Part shown: positions 8,841-20,573 of the stretch, in pieces
How the letters are laid out: every line of letters starts with the position of its first letter
Position numbering within the stretch: position 1 is the stretch's first letter
Origin: Phoronis australis
Taxonomy: Eukaryota > Phoronida > Phoronidae
Direction of reading: 5' to 3'
DNA length: 64,000 nt
Assembly: GCA_002633005.1 (NCBI GenBank)
Contig: NMRA01000290.1
Span: 188,748-252,747, forward strand
Program-made: the position numbers and the translations under genes
Notes under the pieces: model-generated
What the model was told of the DNA's origin: nothing
The model's database searches: none
What the model saw: only the letters and a program-made list of their open reading frames with translations

Positions 8841-11800
8841 GTAAGTGTAAATTTAACCTTTGTGACAGAAAACTGATTCAAAAAAAAAAAAATACGTGAC
8901 CCGGTCGACTCCGGCAGAGCTGCCCTCGGCCTCGGCTCAATAACGCCTCAACGGCTAGGCCTTGGTCTCAGGACTGGAGTTACCCACAATGTGTCTCACA
9001 TGTGCTGGCTTTGCTCGACATGTTTTGAGTATCAGCGTCAATGAAAATAAACTTTTCTACTGCCTCAGTTGTTCCGAAGTATCCTGGATTATAAATTTTT
9101 AAATAACCATCCTCAGGGTCAACTTTAAATCACTGTCTTGCAAAATTTTGCAAGTGAAGTGTTCCTATTATTAAAAGTAACTTGCTAAGTGGATGAGCCT
9201 AATTGCTGCTTTGATTGTCCTAATCGTGTACGCATGACAAGAACCAAAATATGTTAAAATTGATGCAAAAATGGTTGATTAGGACTGGAGGTAAAATAAT
9301 TTTTATTGAAGTATCATATTAATAAAGAGGCACACTGGTCAATGGCATATTTGCACTAGCATCGGTATACCCACAGTCATCAAGGAACCCACAATCGACC
9401 ACCTTACAATTTTTGTAGAATAAACAAATATGTATAGGTCTTACCTGTTGCATTGAATTCTGTTCAAGTTTCAGACTCAAACAGCTTGCACCGCATGCAA
9501 TTTAGCTTTTCTTTGCGCATACTGCCATATCTGTCAAGTTCCTTCTTGGATTTTTGTAAAATTTTGGCAAATCATTTAACTTAAATGAAAACCTAGTTGT
9601 CACATTTTTATTTAAAGTAATGGTGACACTGATTCCCTGTACTCTGCGCATCTTAATGGCAATTTTTATTATTTTTGGCTCTATTTTTCATGTTCGCCAG
9701 GCACCAGTTTCTGTACACCAGAGCATTTGAAGGAGCCCATGACTTTTGTAACTTCAGCGTATTGCAGTGCTCCACACAGACAAAAATAACTAAGAAGAGA
9801 ATGTGAGGCAATTACCTGTCCATGTTAATGTTATTTATTACTTTGAAATAGTAAAACCGAATTTGTTAATTTACAAAATCGGGTGTAAACCGAATTGTGT
9901 ACTCCTACTGTCTAAGGCTTTAAGTGGAACTTGCATGCTAATTCCTTCTTCCTTGTATCTGTGATTGCTTGGTCAAATTAGTTAGAAACAACGTATTATA
10001 CCGACCATTTGAATATGAAGTAGGTTGAAAATTGCCAAATTTTTTTAAGAACGAGTTTTGTATCAAAAATGATCTGCCATAAATCTTTCGTCCATGTCCA
10101 GTAAGTATCGTGACGTAGTGTTGGGGAAGAACACTGCATTATGGGGGTTTTGAGAGCTCTCAAGGTACTTCATTAGTGCAAAGGTCACCTATTTTGGGAA
10201 TGTTTTGTTTTCACGTTTACAAGTTATCAATAAGCCCTTTCATATTGATTTAACTCCGGTTAAAGCAGACCGTCGACGTAAACAGCGCAGTTAACTGAAC
10301 CGTTCATACTGGCTTCGGTATTTAATGAACATCGAAGTAAATGGTAGGTGACGCTGTCGTCATCAAAGTTATCGCAAGGTAGCGCTGCACGCTAAGATTT
10401 TTTCAATGTGACAATTTGAGAACATTAGTGACTTCACTACCCTGTAATTGTCGACGATAACAGTGACACCTGGCGATAACTTTGATTGGACCGAAGTTAA
10501 CCGTTCATACTGCACCGCAGCGTCGACATTGTGCCGTTAGATCCACCTGTAAACTGCGATGTTAACTGGAGCTGTTAACTTCGATCCAGGTCAGGAGTTG
10601 AGCATTCATACTGACCGCAACTCCCCAAACCATCGACGCGTCAACATTAGTATGAGAGGCCCAAATGAATACAACTGCATTTTGTTTAGCGTAGATGATG
10701 TTCAAGGAGCATTGTCGTTTAGTTCCTTGTATACATTAGCATAGGAGCATGCAAATACATCTTTAAGTTCGTTTCCAGAGATCAATACACGATTAGGCAT
10801 TTCATAACTTTTGTTTAAAAGACATTCCGTGTAATCACAAACATTGTAAAAAGGTCTTTTCACCAAGTCAAACTGTTTCCCCATGCCATCCGCTGCGAAG
10901 ACAAAGTAACTTCTGGGTAGAGTTCAATAACACCAGGACCTCGCTAAAAAGCCCTCTTGGAATTACGTGAGGTATTACCATGTGTATTTTAAATGAGAGC
11001 ATGTGATTTTAACTAAATTTTTCTGGCTGCAAGGCAGCTACTGAACTATGTCTACCCTGGTTCAGGTTTCTTTCGACTCCAGTTTGAGATGGGGATCTGT
11101 AAAATGCCTTATTTTTGTGTTTACATTTAACCATTCTGTTATTCAGTATTGGGTTGATTTTATGTTTACTTTAACTCATAGTTTACCAAAGCATTTACTT
11201 ATAGTAACAGATCAGGCCCACTTCTCAATGATATGGGATAGAGTATCCAGAAATTGCAGGTCTGACTTTGAAGAGATATAGTTAGCTTACCAACTTCATT
11301 ATATACCACTGTGACTCTGTTGTCATTATTCCCAATAATATCCTTCAATATTTCAAATCTGTCTTAAGTATTGACCTTAATGCTATTAATGTAGATCAAA
11401 AGAATTTTAAGCTAGGACCAGGATTAGGATTTATACTTAATATTACCTCACCCACAGAAATCACTGTCGCATTATATCTATTTTGTCATTCACTCCCTCC
11501 CATTCAGTCAGTATTAAGACCAAGCTCAGAGGAGTAAGAGACACCTTTGTGCAATGCTTGACTGGTTACCCTAAAGCCAGTTGTCTGGGGCTCAAGCTTC
11601 TGAGCCATACTATCTATCATTAGGCTAAACATTACCACATCTCAAAATATCAACTTACTCAAAAGAGTTCATGTGCTCTCATCAGGCTAAGTAAACAAAC
11701 CTGAGATCCGGGAGCAATGACCCCATTGTTTATACATCATACACTCTGCCTTGGAAGATTTGGGCAATAGGGGTAGAGTTAAAATCCCAGTTTGTCTCTG

Positions 11801-14800
11801 ACACTGAAGTACAAATTACGAGCAAATCATCAACACAGTAAAAACTCTGTAGTTTGGGGTGGCATCTAAGTTTTGGGATACAGAAATTCAAGCCATAATT
11901 AAATTTTCTTAATTCTGAAAAGTGGGGCATGACCAAATTTGGTGCTCACCATAGTTCCTGTCAATTCTTAATGTAAAAACTATACTTTGTACTTGGGCCT
12001 TATTTGTTTTTTTGATGCACTATCACATATGTATGGAAATATTGCCCTGGAGCACATAGTGCCTTTGGTATATTCATCTTGGTAGAAACCAATTGGCTCG
12101 TTCAGATAAGCTGGGTACAGTTTAACAATAGTTTGTGGCTTTTCGATGCTGAGCATAACCATGTAATGTACCATATGATATGCCTGGTAACTTGCCATGA
12201 AAATAATGAGGGTAGTGGGCAGGAAAAACTACACCATGGCTAATAGGTTCAAGGGTTAAATTAAATGCTTGAATTATTTAAAGCAATACAACTGTTCTGT
12301 CAAGTTGGTTTACAGTGGATGAGAAAAAAATAAGGAGAAAGGGCAATAGGTCATCTCCCTGTACACTACAAAGTTACTTTCAGGGAAATCAGTTTTCTCC
12401 TCTGAATCAAAGTGGTTCTTAGAATTCCAAGGGTGCCCTGTAAGTGGCTATTGCTTCTCAAAGCACAGTTAATGGAGTGGGATTGTGGGTGTCAATGAAT
12501 GCTAGGGTAATCAGACAGATGACCTTGACTCTAGGGACTGGTGAAAGAGGTGCCATCATGCATGAAGTGTTAAGCATGGGCTTAAGTATGTGAGTGGTAG
12601 GGAGAAAAGTGAAACGCCATTACTTTGGAGATGGTCTTTTTCTCAAGAATAATGGGAGTGCTGTGCTTAAGCTGTTTGTCAGCTGTACCTTTGGGTGACC
12701 AATTCTGATCAACCCTAGTAACAAGGAAAAACTGTAGATTTACAAAGCGTATCAACACGATGACTCAGCCAGATGGCTTTTTTGAGAGAAAACCATCTGT
12801 TTTATTTTTTAACCCTTTCAGGTCATGTAGGACTCAAGAAAACTGTACAAATTTTGCCAACTTCAGAACATCGTGTCTCACAAATGGCTGGTCTGAATGA
12901 AATGAAACTTTCAGTATCAGATTCCATGTTTTATGCACTGTTCTCAAAAACTTTGTTAGGGATTGGAAACGGATTTATTTGGTGTGATATATCATTTGGG
13001 GAAAGAATGGTAGACCAACTTGTTACTCGTCTGCTGTACTATGTCCTGAATCGGTGAGGTTTTACTGTAGGAGTATTGCTGTTGGTTGCAATGAATTCGG
13101 TCGTATCTGAGACACGTGACTTTAATGGTGTGTGGTCGGCACACTACTTTTTATTGACGATCTGTGACTTTTCAAAACCATTGGTTTTCAAAATCACAGA
13201 CTGCCAAAACCTACTCATAGTTCACTGTTCAATTCTGCATTTCCAGAACCATGCCAAGGTAGCTGTATTGGGAGCCAGCGGTGGTATAGGACAGCCTCTG
13301 TCTCTCCTGCTGAAACAGTCTCCGCTCATCAGTCACCTGTCACTGTACGACATCGTAGGAACACCCGGAGTAGCAGCTGACCTCAGTCACATCGAGACAC
13401 GAGCTAAGGTATCTGGTCATACAGGAAATGACGAACTGGAGGCATGTCTCTCGGACAGCAAGGTGGTCGTCATACCAGCGGGAGTACCTCGCAAGCCAGG
13501 TGGGTGAGGAACGTGGTTAAGAAGGGCTAACTGGATTATTTATGATTCCATGACAGTGTTGTAATGAGTGGTGAATAGTTTTCTGAAGCAATCAATAACA
13601 TTGAGATTTGTTTTTAAATGTAATATTAGTATCTGATAGCTAAAGGATAAGGTGGTGAAATTTTCGAAGTGTATTCCTATGAACATGATCATATAGGACC
13701 ATTTCTTTTCAGACAGATACTGCTAAGTTTCTCTTTTGAGTACAGATTTTCATCAAATGTAATAAATAAGTTTCTTTTTAGATACAACTGTGTTCCAATT
13801 TTCAAATGGGTTTGTCATATTCTGCACCATCTAGTGGCCATTTTTAGTAATAAACACCGCTCTATGCATTCTGTTGATGGTGCAGTCTTGGGTACATTTG
13901 AATGCTTTGCATTGCTCTTATTGCACTATTTATTGCTTTGAGGCAGTAAAATGCAATTTGCTTATTTACAAATCAAAAGAAAAAAGTGTTATATCTGCTA
14001 AAATGGATAAGTACAATTTCTCTTTTTGATGACGGAAAACCAGGATCTCTATAAATATGGCAAGTGGCTATATCATGCTTATGACACTTTTTCAAAGACC
14101 TTGCTGTTTTGCATTCAGTTTTCCTTGTTGTCGGAAACTTTGATCTTTGGGACAGGATATGACCAATATTTGGAATTTTAATTCATCAAATTTCTCAACA
14201 GAAACAACTGATGAGAAAACTTTTTCTCTGTTAGTTGTATGATTTGTGTTGTATAGCTGTCGCTAAATTGTTGAGCTTTTCCCGCAAAATGTTGTATTAA
14301 AGTTTGAAAACGAAAAATGGCATTTCTTGCAATTGGTTTCACAAATTGAAGAATTTTCACTCATTTCGCCATAGACTCTTTCCTATATGTGTCCAGTTAA
14401 TGTGCTGTCTTGTATATCAATGAAGGGTACACATCTGTCTTGCAGGGATGACCAGAGATGATCTGTTCAACACTAACGCCTCCATCGTTCGTGATTTGGC
14501 TGATGCCTGTGCTAAGTTTTGCCCCAAGGCTATGATTCTCATCATTGCTAACCCAGTAAGTGTTATCCTCAAGGATCAATTCCATCTGACTGACAAAATT
14601 CTGCCGATCTGCTGTATTTTGTTATCCTTGATTCGTCAACTATGGTTCAAAGCAAGAAGAGTACAGATTTTTGTGGAAACTTCCATGAATATTATTCAAA
14701 GACAATTGTTAATGCTATTATTGTTCCATTAGTTAAAAAACACACCCGACGCTTGTTCTCACCAGCTTTTATTTATGCAAGAATACACCGACTTTGGTAT

Positions 14801-17800
14801 TGGATGGCGTATTATACTAAAGACGGACGTAGTGTCTTGAACTGACAATAAATTATGACCGAAAGTTGGCGTTAGCAGGTTCGGAAATGGAGTGATCCCT
14901 TGCCTGTACATTAGATTTAGTTGCTGCCATAGGCTGCTGGGTTGTTACATCACTTCTATTGTTTTTGGTGAAAATTGACATGTCTGATTAACTTGGCTGT
15001 AAGTTGTCTTCAGTGGTACACAACTGACTGCAACCTGACTTGCTTGCTTTAGTTTATGACAGATAGGTTCTGTATTCCGTAAGTTAATCTTCATTACCAT
15101 TGACACTTCCTTTTACAGGTCAACTCTACGGTGCCAATAGCTTCCGAAGTCTTCAAGAAACATGGTGTCTACGACCCTAACAGAATTTTCGGTGTAACAA
15201 CTTTAGATATTGTTCGAGCCAATACATTCGTCGCTGAAGCTAAGGTCCGTTTTTTAATTTTTTAACAAATTTTGACTGCAAGACTGTTTTTGTTGAACAC
15301 TTATAACTGCATTTTGTCTCTTTGAGCAACTCATTAAAAACTACAGTAGTAAACAACGGGCCACTTGCCCTTACAAATTTGGTGAACTATTTGAAGGGCT
15401 TACCAGCCTTTTCAAAATTTGACCGCTTGAGTTCAGTTGCAGGTAATTTCTAATCAAGCATTGAAACCAGTGCTGTGATAGCAAGGACGTTTTTGAGCCC
15501 CATTTGACAGGCTTTTTTTAACATATTTCTTGACTTCTCTATTACATCGTAAATGGATAAGAAATACATCTTTGTGCAGCTAGTATTTTGAGTTTTCTCT
15601 TCTTACTGATACATTTTTAATGTGGTTGGTCGTTCTTTGGGGGTTTACTAAGTCACGTGATCTTTTGTTGCATTGCAGGATCTTGATGTATCTCAAGTGA
15701 ACGTGCCAGTCATTGGTGGTCATGCTGGCACCACCATTGTGCCCATCATATCCCAGGCCACGCCCTCCGTCTCGTTCCCAGCTGAGGAGCGAACCAAACT
15801 GACAGAGAGAATCCAAGACGCTGGCACAGAGGTTGTCAATGCAAAGGCTGGGGCGGTGAGTTGTCCAGTTTTTATGCGCCCACATATTTATATGTGGTCG
15901 CTTATTGCCGTCATCTCTGCACGTCCGGCGTCCGCATCTGTATTTCCTAAATCCCTCACAGGATCTTGATGAGATTTGGCAGATGTATTCCTGTCAAGCT
16001 GACAACGGATGACGACAAATTTCGGACCTTTCTGACAACCGGTTTGCCTCCTAGTGGGAATTTTAGTTTTTATGCATACCTCTGTATCTTTAGAGGTCCT
16101 CAACGGATGTACATAAAATTTGGCTGTCAGGTACCTATAAGTGAGGTGATGCCATCCCTTCCTTTTAGGACGGATTCGAGGTACTTTGCGCCACCTAGTG
16201 GCCATGTTTACTGTTTTCGAGTCTGTTTTTGGTATCCGCCCTTCTATCAACCAAACCTCTCTGGGTAGGATTTTGAAAATTGGCATATGTTTTTACTGTA
16301 AAGAGGGCATCTGACAATGATGTTCGGATGACTTTGACTACTGTGGCGACTCCTAGTGGCACTTTTGTTTCATTTGCACCCATGGCTGTATCTCCTAAAC
16401 CGTTTGCAGGATCTTTTGCTAAATGTAGAAAGTATATTTATATGATGTTGACAGCAGTCAACGACGACATTTTAACGGATCTGACTACCAGTGTGCCCCC
16501 TAGTGGCAATTTTAGTTTTTTTATGTTTACCATTGTATCTTCAAAGGTCCTCAACAGATTTTCATAAAATTTGGCAGATAGGCATGTATTAGTGAGATGA
16601 TGCTATCCTGTTTTTGGATGGATTCGAGGTATTTTGCATCTACTAGTGGCCATTTTTACTGTTTTCGAGTCTGTTTTTTGGCATCCACCTCTCCATCAAC
16701 CAAATTGTTCTAAGGGTGATTGTGAAAATTGGTATGTATGTTCTTACTATGAAGGGGATAGCTGACGATGGTTTTCCAATAACTTCGACTACTGTGGCAC
16801 CTCCTAGTGGCAGTTTTGTTTTTCTGCGCCCATGGCTGTATCTCCTAGACCGTTTGCAGGATCTTTGCTAAATCTAGCAAGTTTATTTATATGATGTTGA
16901 CAACAGTCAACGACGACGTTTTAACGGATCTGACTACCAGTGTGCCCCCTAGTGACAATTTTCGTTTTTAACGTTTACTTCTGTATATTCAAAGGTCCTC
17001 AATGGAGTTTCATAAAATGTGGAACATAGACATTTATTGGTGAGGCGACGCTATCCTGCTGTTTTCGGGTGGATTTGAAGTATTTTGCAGCACCTAGTGG
17101 TCATTTTTACTGTTTTGGAGTCTGTTTGTTAGCGTCCACCTCTCTATCAACCAAACCATTCTAAGGATGATTTTGAAAAATAGCGTATATGTTCTCAGTG
17201 TGATGAGGACGATTGACGATGACGACTTTGAATACTGTGGTGCCTCCTAGTGGTAGTTTGTTTTGCCCCCATAGCTGTATTTTCTAAACTCACTGCAGGA
17301 TATTTATTTAACTTAGTAAGTGTATTTATATGAACCTAACAATAGAAAGCGACAACTTTCAGGTGGTCGCTTTGCCCCCTTGTGGCAATTTCATTTTTTT
17401 TTTCATTTTCCTTTGTTTCTCTGAAGTTCCTTGGCAGATTTTTATGAAATTTGGTAAATAGCTTTCTATTAAAGAGGCGATGACATGTTCCGTTTTCAGA
17501 ATGATTGGACCTTTTGCGCCATCTAGTGGCCATTTTTATGATACAAATAAACAACTCTGGAAGCACACGGTTTGCGGTGCATTCGTGGGCGCATTTTAAC
17601 ACTTGCTCTTGTTGAAGAAGTAGTGTTCAGTGTTTGGAATGAACATTTGCGTTAAAGGCATTTAAGTTTGTGCAGAGGGATGGATAATAATTCACGTTTA
17701 GTGTAGGTAGTTCTGGAAATGTCATATGTCTGTAAACGATAAACAATTTAAAATGGGCATGTCATCTTGATCATCTGTATTTTCGACATTGAACGTAAAG

Positions 17801-20115
17801 TGTATGTAAATAATTCTAAACATCCAAACTTTCTTCATTGCGACTCACATTCCTAATGAATATAATCGCCGTTTCTTGGGATGACTGTTGTTTATTTAGT
17901 GGTCTGATTGGGAATAAAGTCGCCCACTGTCTGTTCATGGTCACAATTAAGGTCTAACTAGTGAACTACTCAGTATTACTAATTTTTTTAAAATCTACAA
18001 ACCATATTCAAGAACGTATTGGTGTATGTGTGCAGTGCTCATTTCAGAACGTGCCTTCGCTGCATCTGTGCATTAAATCCTAAATTAGACAAAGAGTTTC
18101 ATGCGGTATTGATTTCTGTTGACACCTAAAAATCTTCTTCATTAACCAATTTTTCTACTTAAGTTAATTAGAAATTATGACGATTTATGCTTAATAGCAC
18201 CAGATGTTCTTAAACAGCTCCCTATATTTTACCGCAGCAGGGCCAATTGGCTGTAAATGTGAAATTCTGGAACTAACACCATTTATGTATAACTCTTAGT
18301 GATGCTCTGTCCTCTTGCAGGGGTCAGCTACTCTGTCCATGGCCTACGCTGGTGCCAGGTTCACATTCTCTGTGCTGGACGCTTTGAACGGCAAAGTGGG
18401 TGTGGTTGAGTGTGCATTTGTTAAGTCGGACGAGACCGAGGCAAAATACTTCTCAACCAACCTCCTCCTTGGGGTATGTAATTCTTTCAGGCATTTTAAT
18501 GTGGCTGAGATGATCAACTAGTATTCAGTTGACATGGTAAACATTCTTTAGTTTGAGGCGCAATGTGGTGAACAAGTGAAATTTCAATTAGTCAGAATTC
18601 TCAACAAAAATGACTTCAGGAAAAGTCATCTTGCTTTTAGCATGGTTTGTATGGCACAACTATTAAGGTAGGTGTATACACTGATCAAATCTCCAGGTTC
18701 CTTACTAAAATGAGTAAAAAGGGAGTTTTAACTAGTTAGATATGACTCTGAAAGTGACAAAAATCGAAAAAAAGTTTTTTTTGTAGTTTTGGATTTTCAG
18801 AATGATTTTATTTTTCTTCAGTATACTGTGCATCAAGAATTAAAGATTAGGATGACATAAAAATGTAAAAAACAGTCAAAATTAATTTTTTTGTGTATCC
18901 ACCTACCTTAACAAATAACATTTTATAGTAAAATTTTGAGCATTTGCAATAATGTGGTAAGCTTCTGAAAAATAGAAATATTGCCCAAATTGAAGAGTTT
19001 TTACTGTACTTCTTTTGGGTCTATCGCTTTGCATTCACTCAGTCTGTAGCGTCATTTATTGGAACAAGACAGTTGCATTTAGTTCAGTTTTGCGTGTTCA
19101 TCTCATAATTTCAGCTATTATTAAAATCTCTTGGTCTATTTACACTGACCTCTAGTCTACATACACTGTCACGACGTTTCGGTCGGTCTCTTGTCCGGCC
19201 ATCGTCAGGTGTTCCCGTGTTCTTAGAAGAACGAGCATGGATACGTGATACACTNTAGTATTCAGTTGACGTGGTAAACATTCTTTAGTTTGGGGCGCAA
19301 TGTGGTGAACAGGTGAAATTTCAATTAGTCGGAATTCTCAACAAAAATGACTTCAGGAAAAGTCACCTTGCTTTTAGCATGGTTTGTATGGCGCAACTAT
19401 AATTAACAAATAACTTTTTATAGTAAAATTTTGAGCATTTGCAATAATGTGGTAAGCTTCTGAAAAATAGAAATATTGCCCAAATTGAAGAGTTTTTACT
19501 GTACTTCTTTTGGGTCTATCGCTTTGCATTCACTCAGTCTGTAGCGTCATTTATTGGAACAAGACAGTTGCATTTAGTTCAGTTTTGCGTGTTCATCTCA
19601 TAATTTCAGCTATTATTAAAATCTCTTGGTCTATTTACACTGACCTCTAGTCTACATACACTGTCACGACGTTTCGGTCGGTCTCTTGTCCGGCCATCGT
19701 CAGGTGTTCCCGTGTTCTTAGAAGAACGAGCATGGATACGTGATACACTCATGGTGTGATTTTTTTGTGCGAAGTCATCATAATTTCAGCTGGAAAAACT
19801 GGGTGTGTAACAGTTTTCACTGAATGTGAATTCAATCAAATTATGAATCATTTAAATCCACAGCTTTCCATTCATTGAGCAAATGACTGTGTACTGAATG
19901 GGAAGTCAATCAAATTATGAATCAATAGAATTCGCACCTCTCCATTCATTGAGCCAGTAACTTTGGAATGTCATTGTCACTTTCAGCCAAACGGTGTTGA
20001 GAAGAACTTGGGCATTGGCAAGCTGATTGAATACGAGCTGAAACTGGTCCAGGAGTGTATTCCAGAGCTGCAGAAGAGCATTAAGAAAGGCGAGGATTTT
20101 GTCAGTGGATCGTGA
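8763..20115 (+). CDS. MDH2: Mitochondrial malate dehydrogenase (complete, 7 exons, 341 aa)
   Basis: Interconverts malate and oxaloacetate with NAD in the mitochondrial matrix (TCA cycle and malate-aspartate shuttle). Exons: 8763-8840, 13247-13499, 14446-14555, 15119-15244, 15679-15855, 18321-18473 and 19987-20115; all are GT-AG and all phases agree. Residues 1-26 form an Arg/Ser-rich presequence. The Rossmann motif is GASGGIG (35-41). The mobile-loop arginines are in VPRKPGMTRDD (R108, R114). IANPVNST follows, then the catalytic pair D177 in [11 protein letters not shown] and H204 in VIGGHAG. It ends [10 protein letters not shown] and then TGA. The human precursor is 338 aa, so length is normal and no residue is missing. 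Introns 1, 2, 5 and 6 hold repeats. The 143-aa open frame beginning at 13076 merely reads through intron into exon 2 and is not the true start. Confidence 0.96.
10225..10645. repeat. Inverted-repeat-rich segment in MDH2 intron 1, probable decayed MITE
   Basis: TTCATACTG occurs three times (near 10306, 10506 and 10606) beside GTTAACT-rich text. ATCAAAGTTATCGC (near 10360) is inverted as GCGATAACTTTGAT (near 10473). GTCGAC and GTTAAC palindromes are scattered through it. Ends and target duplication are not clear. Confidence 0.35.
10702..10926 (-). pseudogene. Unrecognised open reading frame fragment in MDH2 intron 1
   Basis: About 73 codons are open on the minus strand, containing [19 protein letters not shown] and ending KELNDNAP before a stop. 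Residue composition is balanced and protein-like rather than the Leu/Phe/Lys bias of random AT-rich frames. I cannot assign a family. It could be a remnant of a transposon ORF or chance. Confidence 0.25.
13247..13499 (+). CDS. MDH2: MDH2 exon 2 (Rossmann motif)
   Basis: Acceptor TTTCCAG and donor GTGGGT. Encodes [20 protein letters not shown] through [12 protein letters not shown], the NAD-binding half. Confidence 0.95.
13640..13960 (+). repeat. Modular interspersed repeat, copy E (truncated)
   Basis: Contains GCACCATCTAGTGGCCATTT near 13826 and the shared 3' end TGAATGCTTTGCATTGCTCTT near 13900, matching copies C and D. It is 5'-truncated and lies in MDH2 intron 2. An in-frame ORF of 90 aa across it is incidental. 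Confidence 0.6.
14446..14555 (+). CDS. MDH2: MDH2 exon 3
   Basis: Acceptor CTTGCAG and donor GTAAGT. Encodes [20 protein letters not shown] through MILIIANP. Confidence 0.95.
15119..15244 (+). CDS. MDH2: MDH2 exon 4 (catalytic Asp)
   Basis: Acceptor TTTTACAG and donor GTCCGT. Encodes [16 protein letters not shown] through [16 protein letters not shown], including D177 and R180. Confidence 0.95.
15679..15855 (+). CDS. MDH2: MDH2 exon 5 (catalytic His)
   Basis: Acceptor CATTGCAG and donor GTGAGT. Encodes [17 protein letters not shown] (H204) through VVNAKAGA. Repeat copy B starts 13 bp after this exon. Confidence 0.95.
15869..17610 (+). repeat. Modular interspersed repeat, copy B (longest; 11 boxes)
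   Basis: Fills most of MDH2 intron 5. It begins with the hairpin-like end TTTTTATGCGCCCACATATT and ends GTGCATTCGTGGGCGCATTT. Boxes of the type CCTAGTGGC start near 16050, 16194, 16352, 16499, 16642, 16803, 16948, 17093, 17246, 17378 and 17521, a spacing of 132-161 bp. Every third module is most alike (for example 16499 versus 16948; 16352 versus 16803), giving a higher-order period near 449 bp. It encodes no protein. It may be a non-autonomous transposon whose core is a tandem array. Confidence 0.8.
18321..18473 (+). CDS. MDH2: MDH2 exon 6
   Basis: Acceptor CTCTTGCAG and donor GTATGT. Encodes [17 protein letters not shown] through [10 protein letters not shown]. Confidence 0.95.
18667..18907. 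mobile_element. TTAA-flanked MITE, present/absent between the two copies
   Basis: The 241-bp insertion starts GGTAGGTGTATACAC and ends GTGTATCCACCTACC (15-bp inverted repeats, one mismatch). It is flanked by TTAA at 18663-18666 and 18908-18911. The second copy has a single TTAA at 19403-19406 and no insertion, giving a direct filled/empty site comparison. TTAA target use is typical of piggyBac-like transposition, but the tips do not start CCC, so the superfamily is left open. Confidence 0.82.
19148..19254 (-). repeat. Fragment with hammerhead-like core text (also at 19643-19749)
   Basis: On the minus strand CTGACGA is followed by an imperfect GGCCGG/CCGACC stem and then GAAACGTC. This order resembles the conserved core of hammerhead ribozymes carried by Penelope-like retroelements. 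Both duplicated copies carry it. The cleavage-site side of the fold does not resolve cleanly, so this is a sequence resemblance only. Confidence 0.3.
19987..20115 (+). CDS. MDH2: MDH2 exon 7 (stop codon)
   Basis: Acceptor CTTTCAG. Encodes [18 protein letters not shown] through [10 protein letters not shown] and TGA at 20113-20115. Confidence 0.95.
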   Translation, partial: PNGVEKNLGIGKLIEYELKLVQECIPELQKSIKKGEDFVSGS

Positions 20116-20567
20116 AGTGTGACCGATCGTGTTTCGCGGATGATGTAGATGGTTGTCGTTGTTGGATACGGGATGCGCTTGGCAAAATGTGTGTCTTGTT
20201 ATTTCAAAGTTGAACATTTAGCCAAAAAGACATAAAAGTGCTAGCCGCTAAGTTATTTGTATAACGTTTACAGGCCTAGTGTTGGCTGGATTAGTAAGGT
20301 ACTTTGAAGGTATTTATGGAATGTAACTAATTAATACTTTGTTATAGGTAACGCTTGCTGTGCTATATTCTTCCTTTTCATGTGTATTGTTAATAACGCA
20401 TTTTTCCTCACTGAAGTGTAACAGGTGCCGCTTGAGATTTAAGCAACAACAAAAGCTGATATAATTGAATATAGATAACGGATACTAACAGTGATGGTAT
20501 CAGAGGTGGCTTGTTACCCTTACTGGTCTGCATTTGGAATATCTCGGATGTAATTTGGGACTTTCCT

Positions 20568-20573
20568 AATAAA
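20568..20573 (+). terminator. MDH2: Candidate MDH2 poly(A) signal AATAAA
   Basis: A canonical AATAAA lies about 450 bp after the MDH2 stop, followed by the GT-rich text GTGTGTAG. The true cleavage site is not shown by the sequence. Confidence 0.45.

Larger units (their letters stand above)
18519..19749. repeat. Near-identical direct duplication across a one-base gap (N at 19255)
   Basis: 18519-19254 and 19256-19749 are the same sequence apart from a few substitutions and one 241-bp insertion in the first copy. The junction is a single N. This pattern fits two haplotypes placed end to end by the assembler rather than a true tandem duplication. It inflates MDH2 intron 6 but does not touch an exon. 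Confidence 0.8.

Noticed and set aside
8881-8960. A-run followed by GC-rich text just after MDH2 exon 1, considered as a SINE or a CpG island
   Set aside because: Too short for an island, and no Pol III boxes were found. Left as unexplained intron sequence.
13076-13507. 143-aa frame as a complete MDH gene start
   Set aside because: It reads from intron into exon 2. The true start is the presequence exon at 8763 with matching phase and a good acceptor at 13246.
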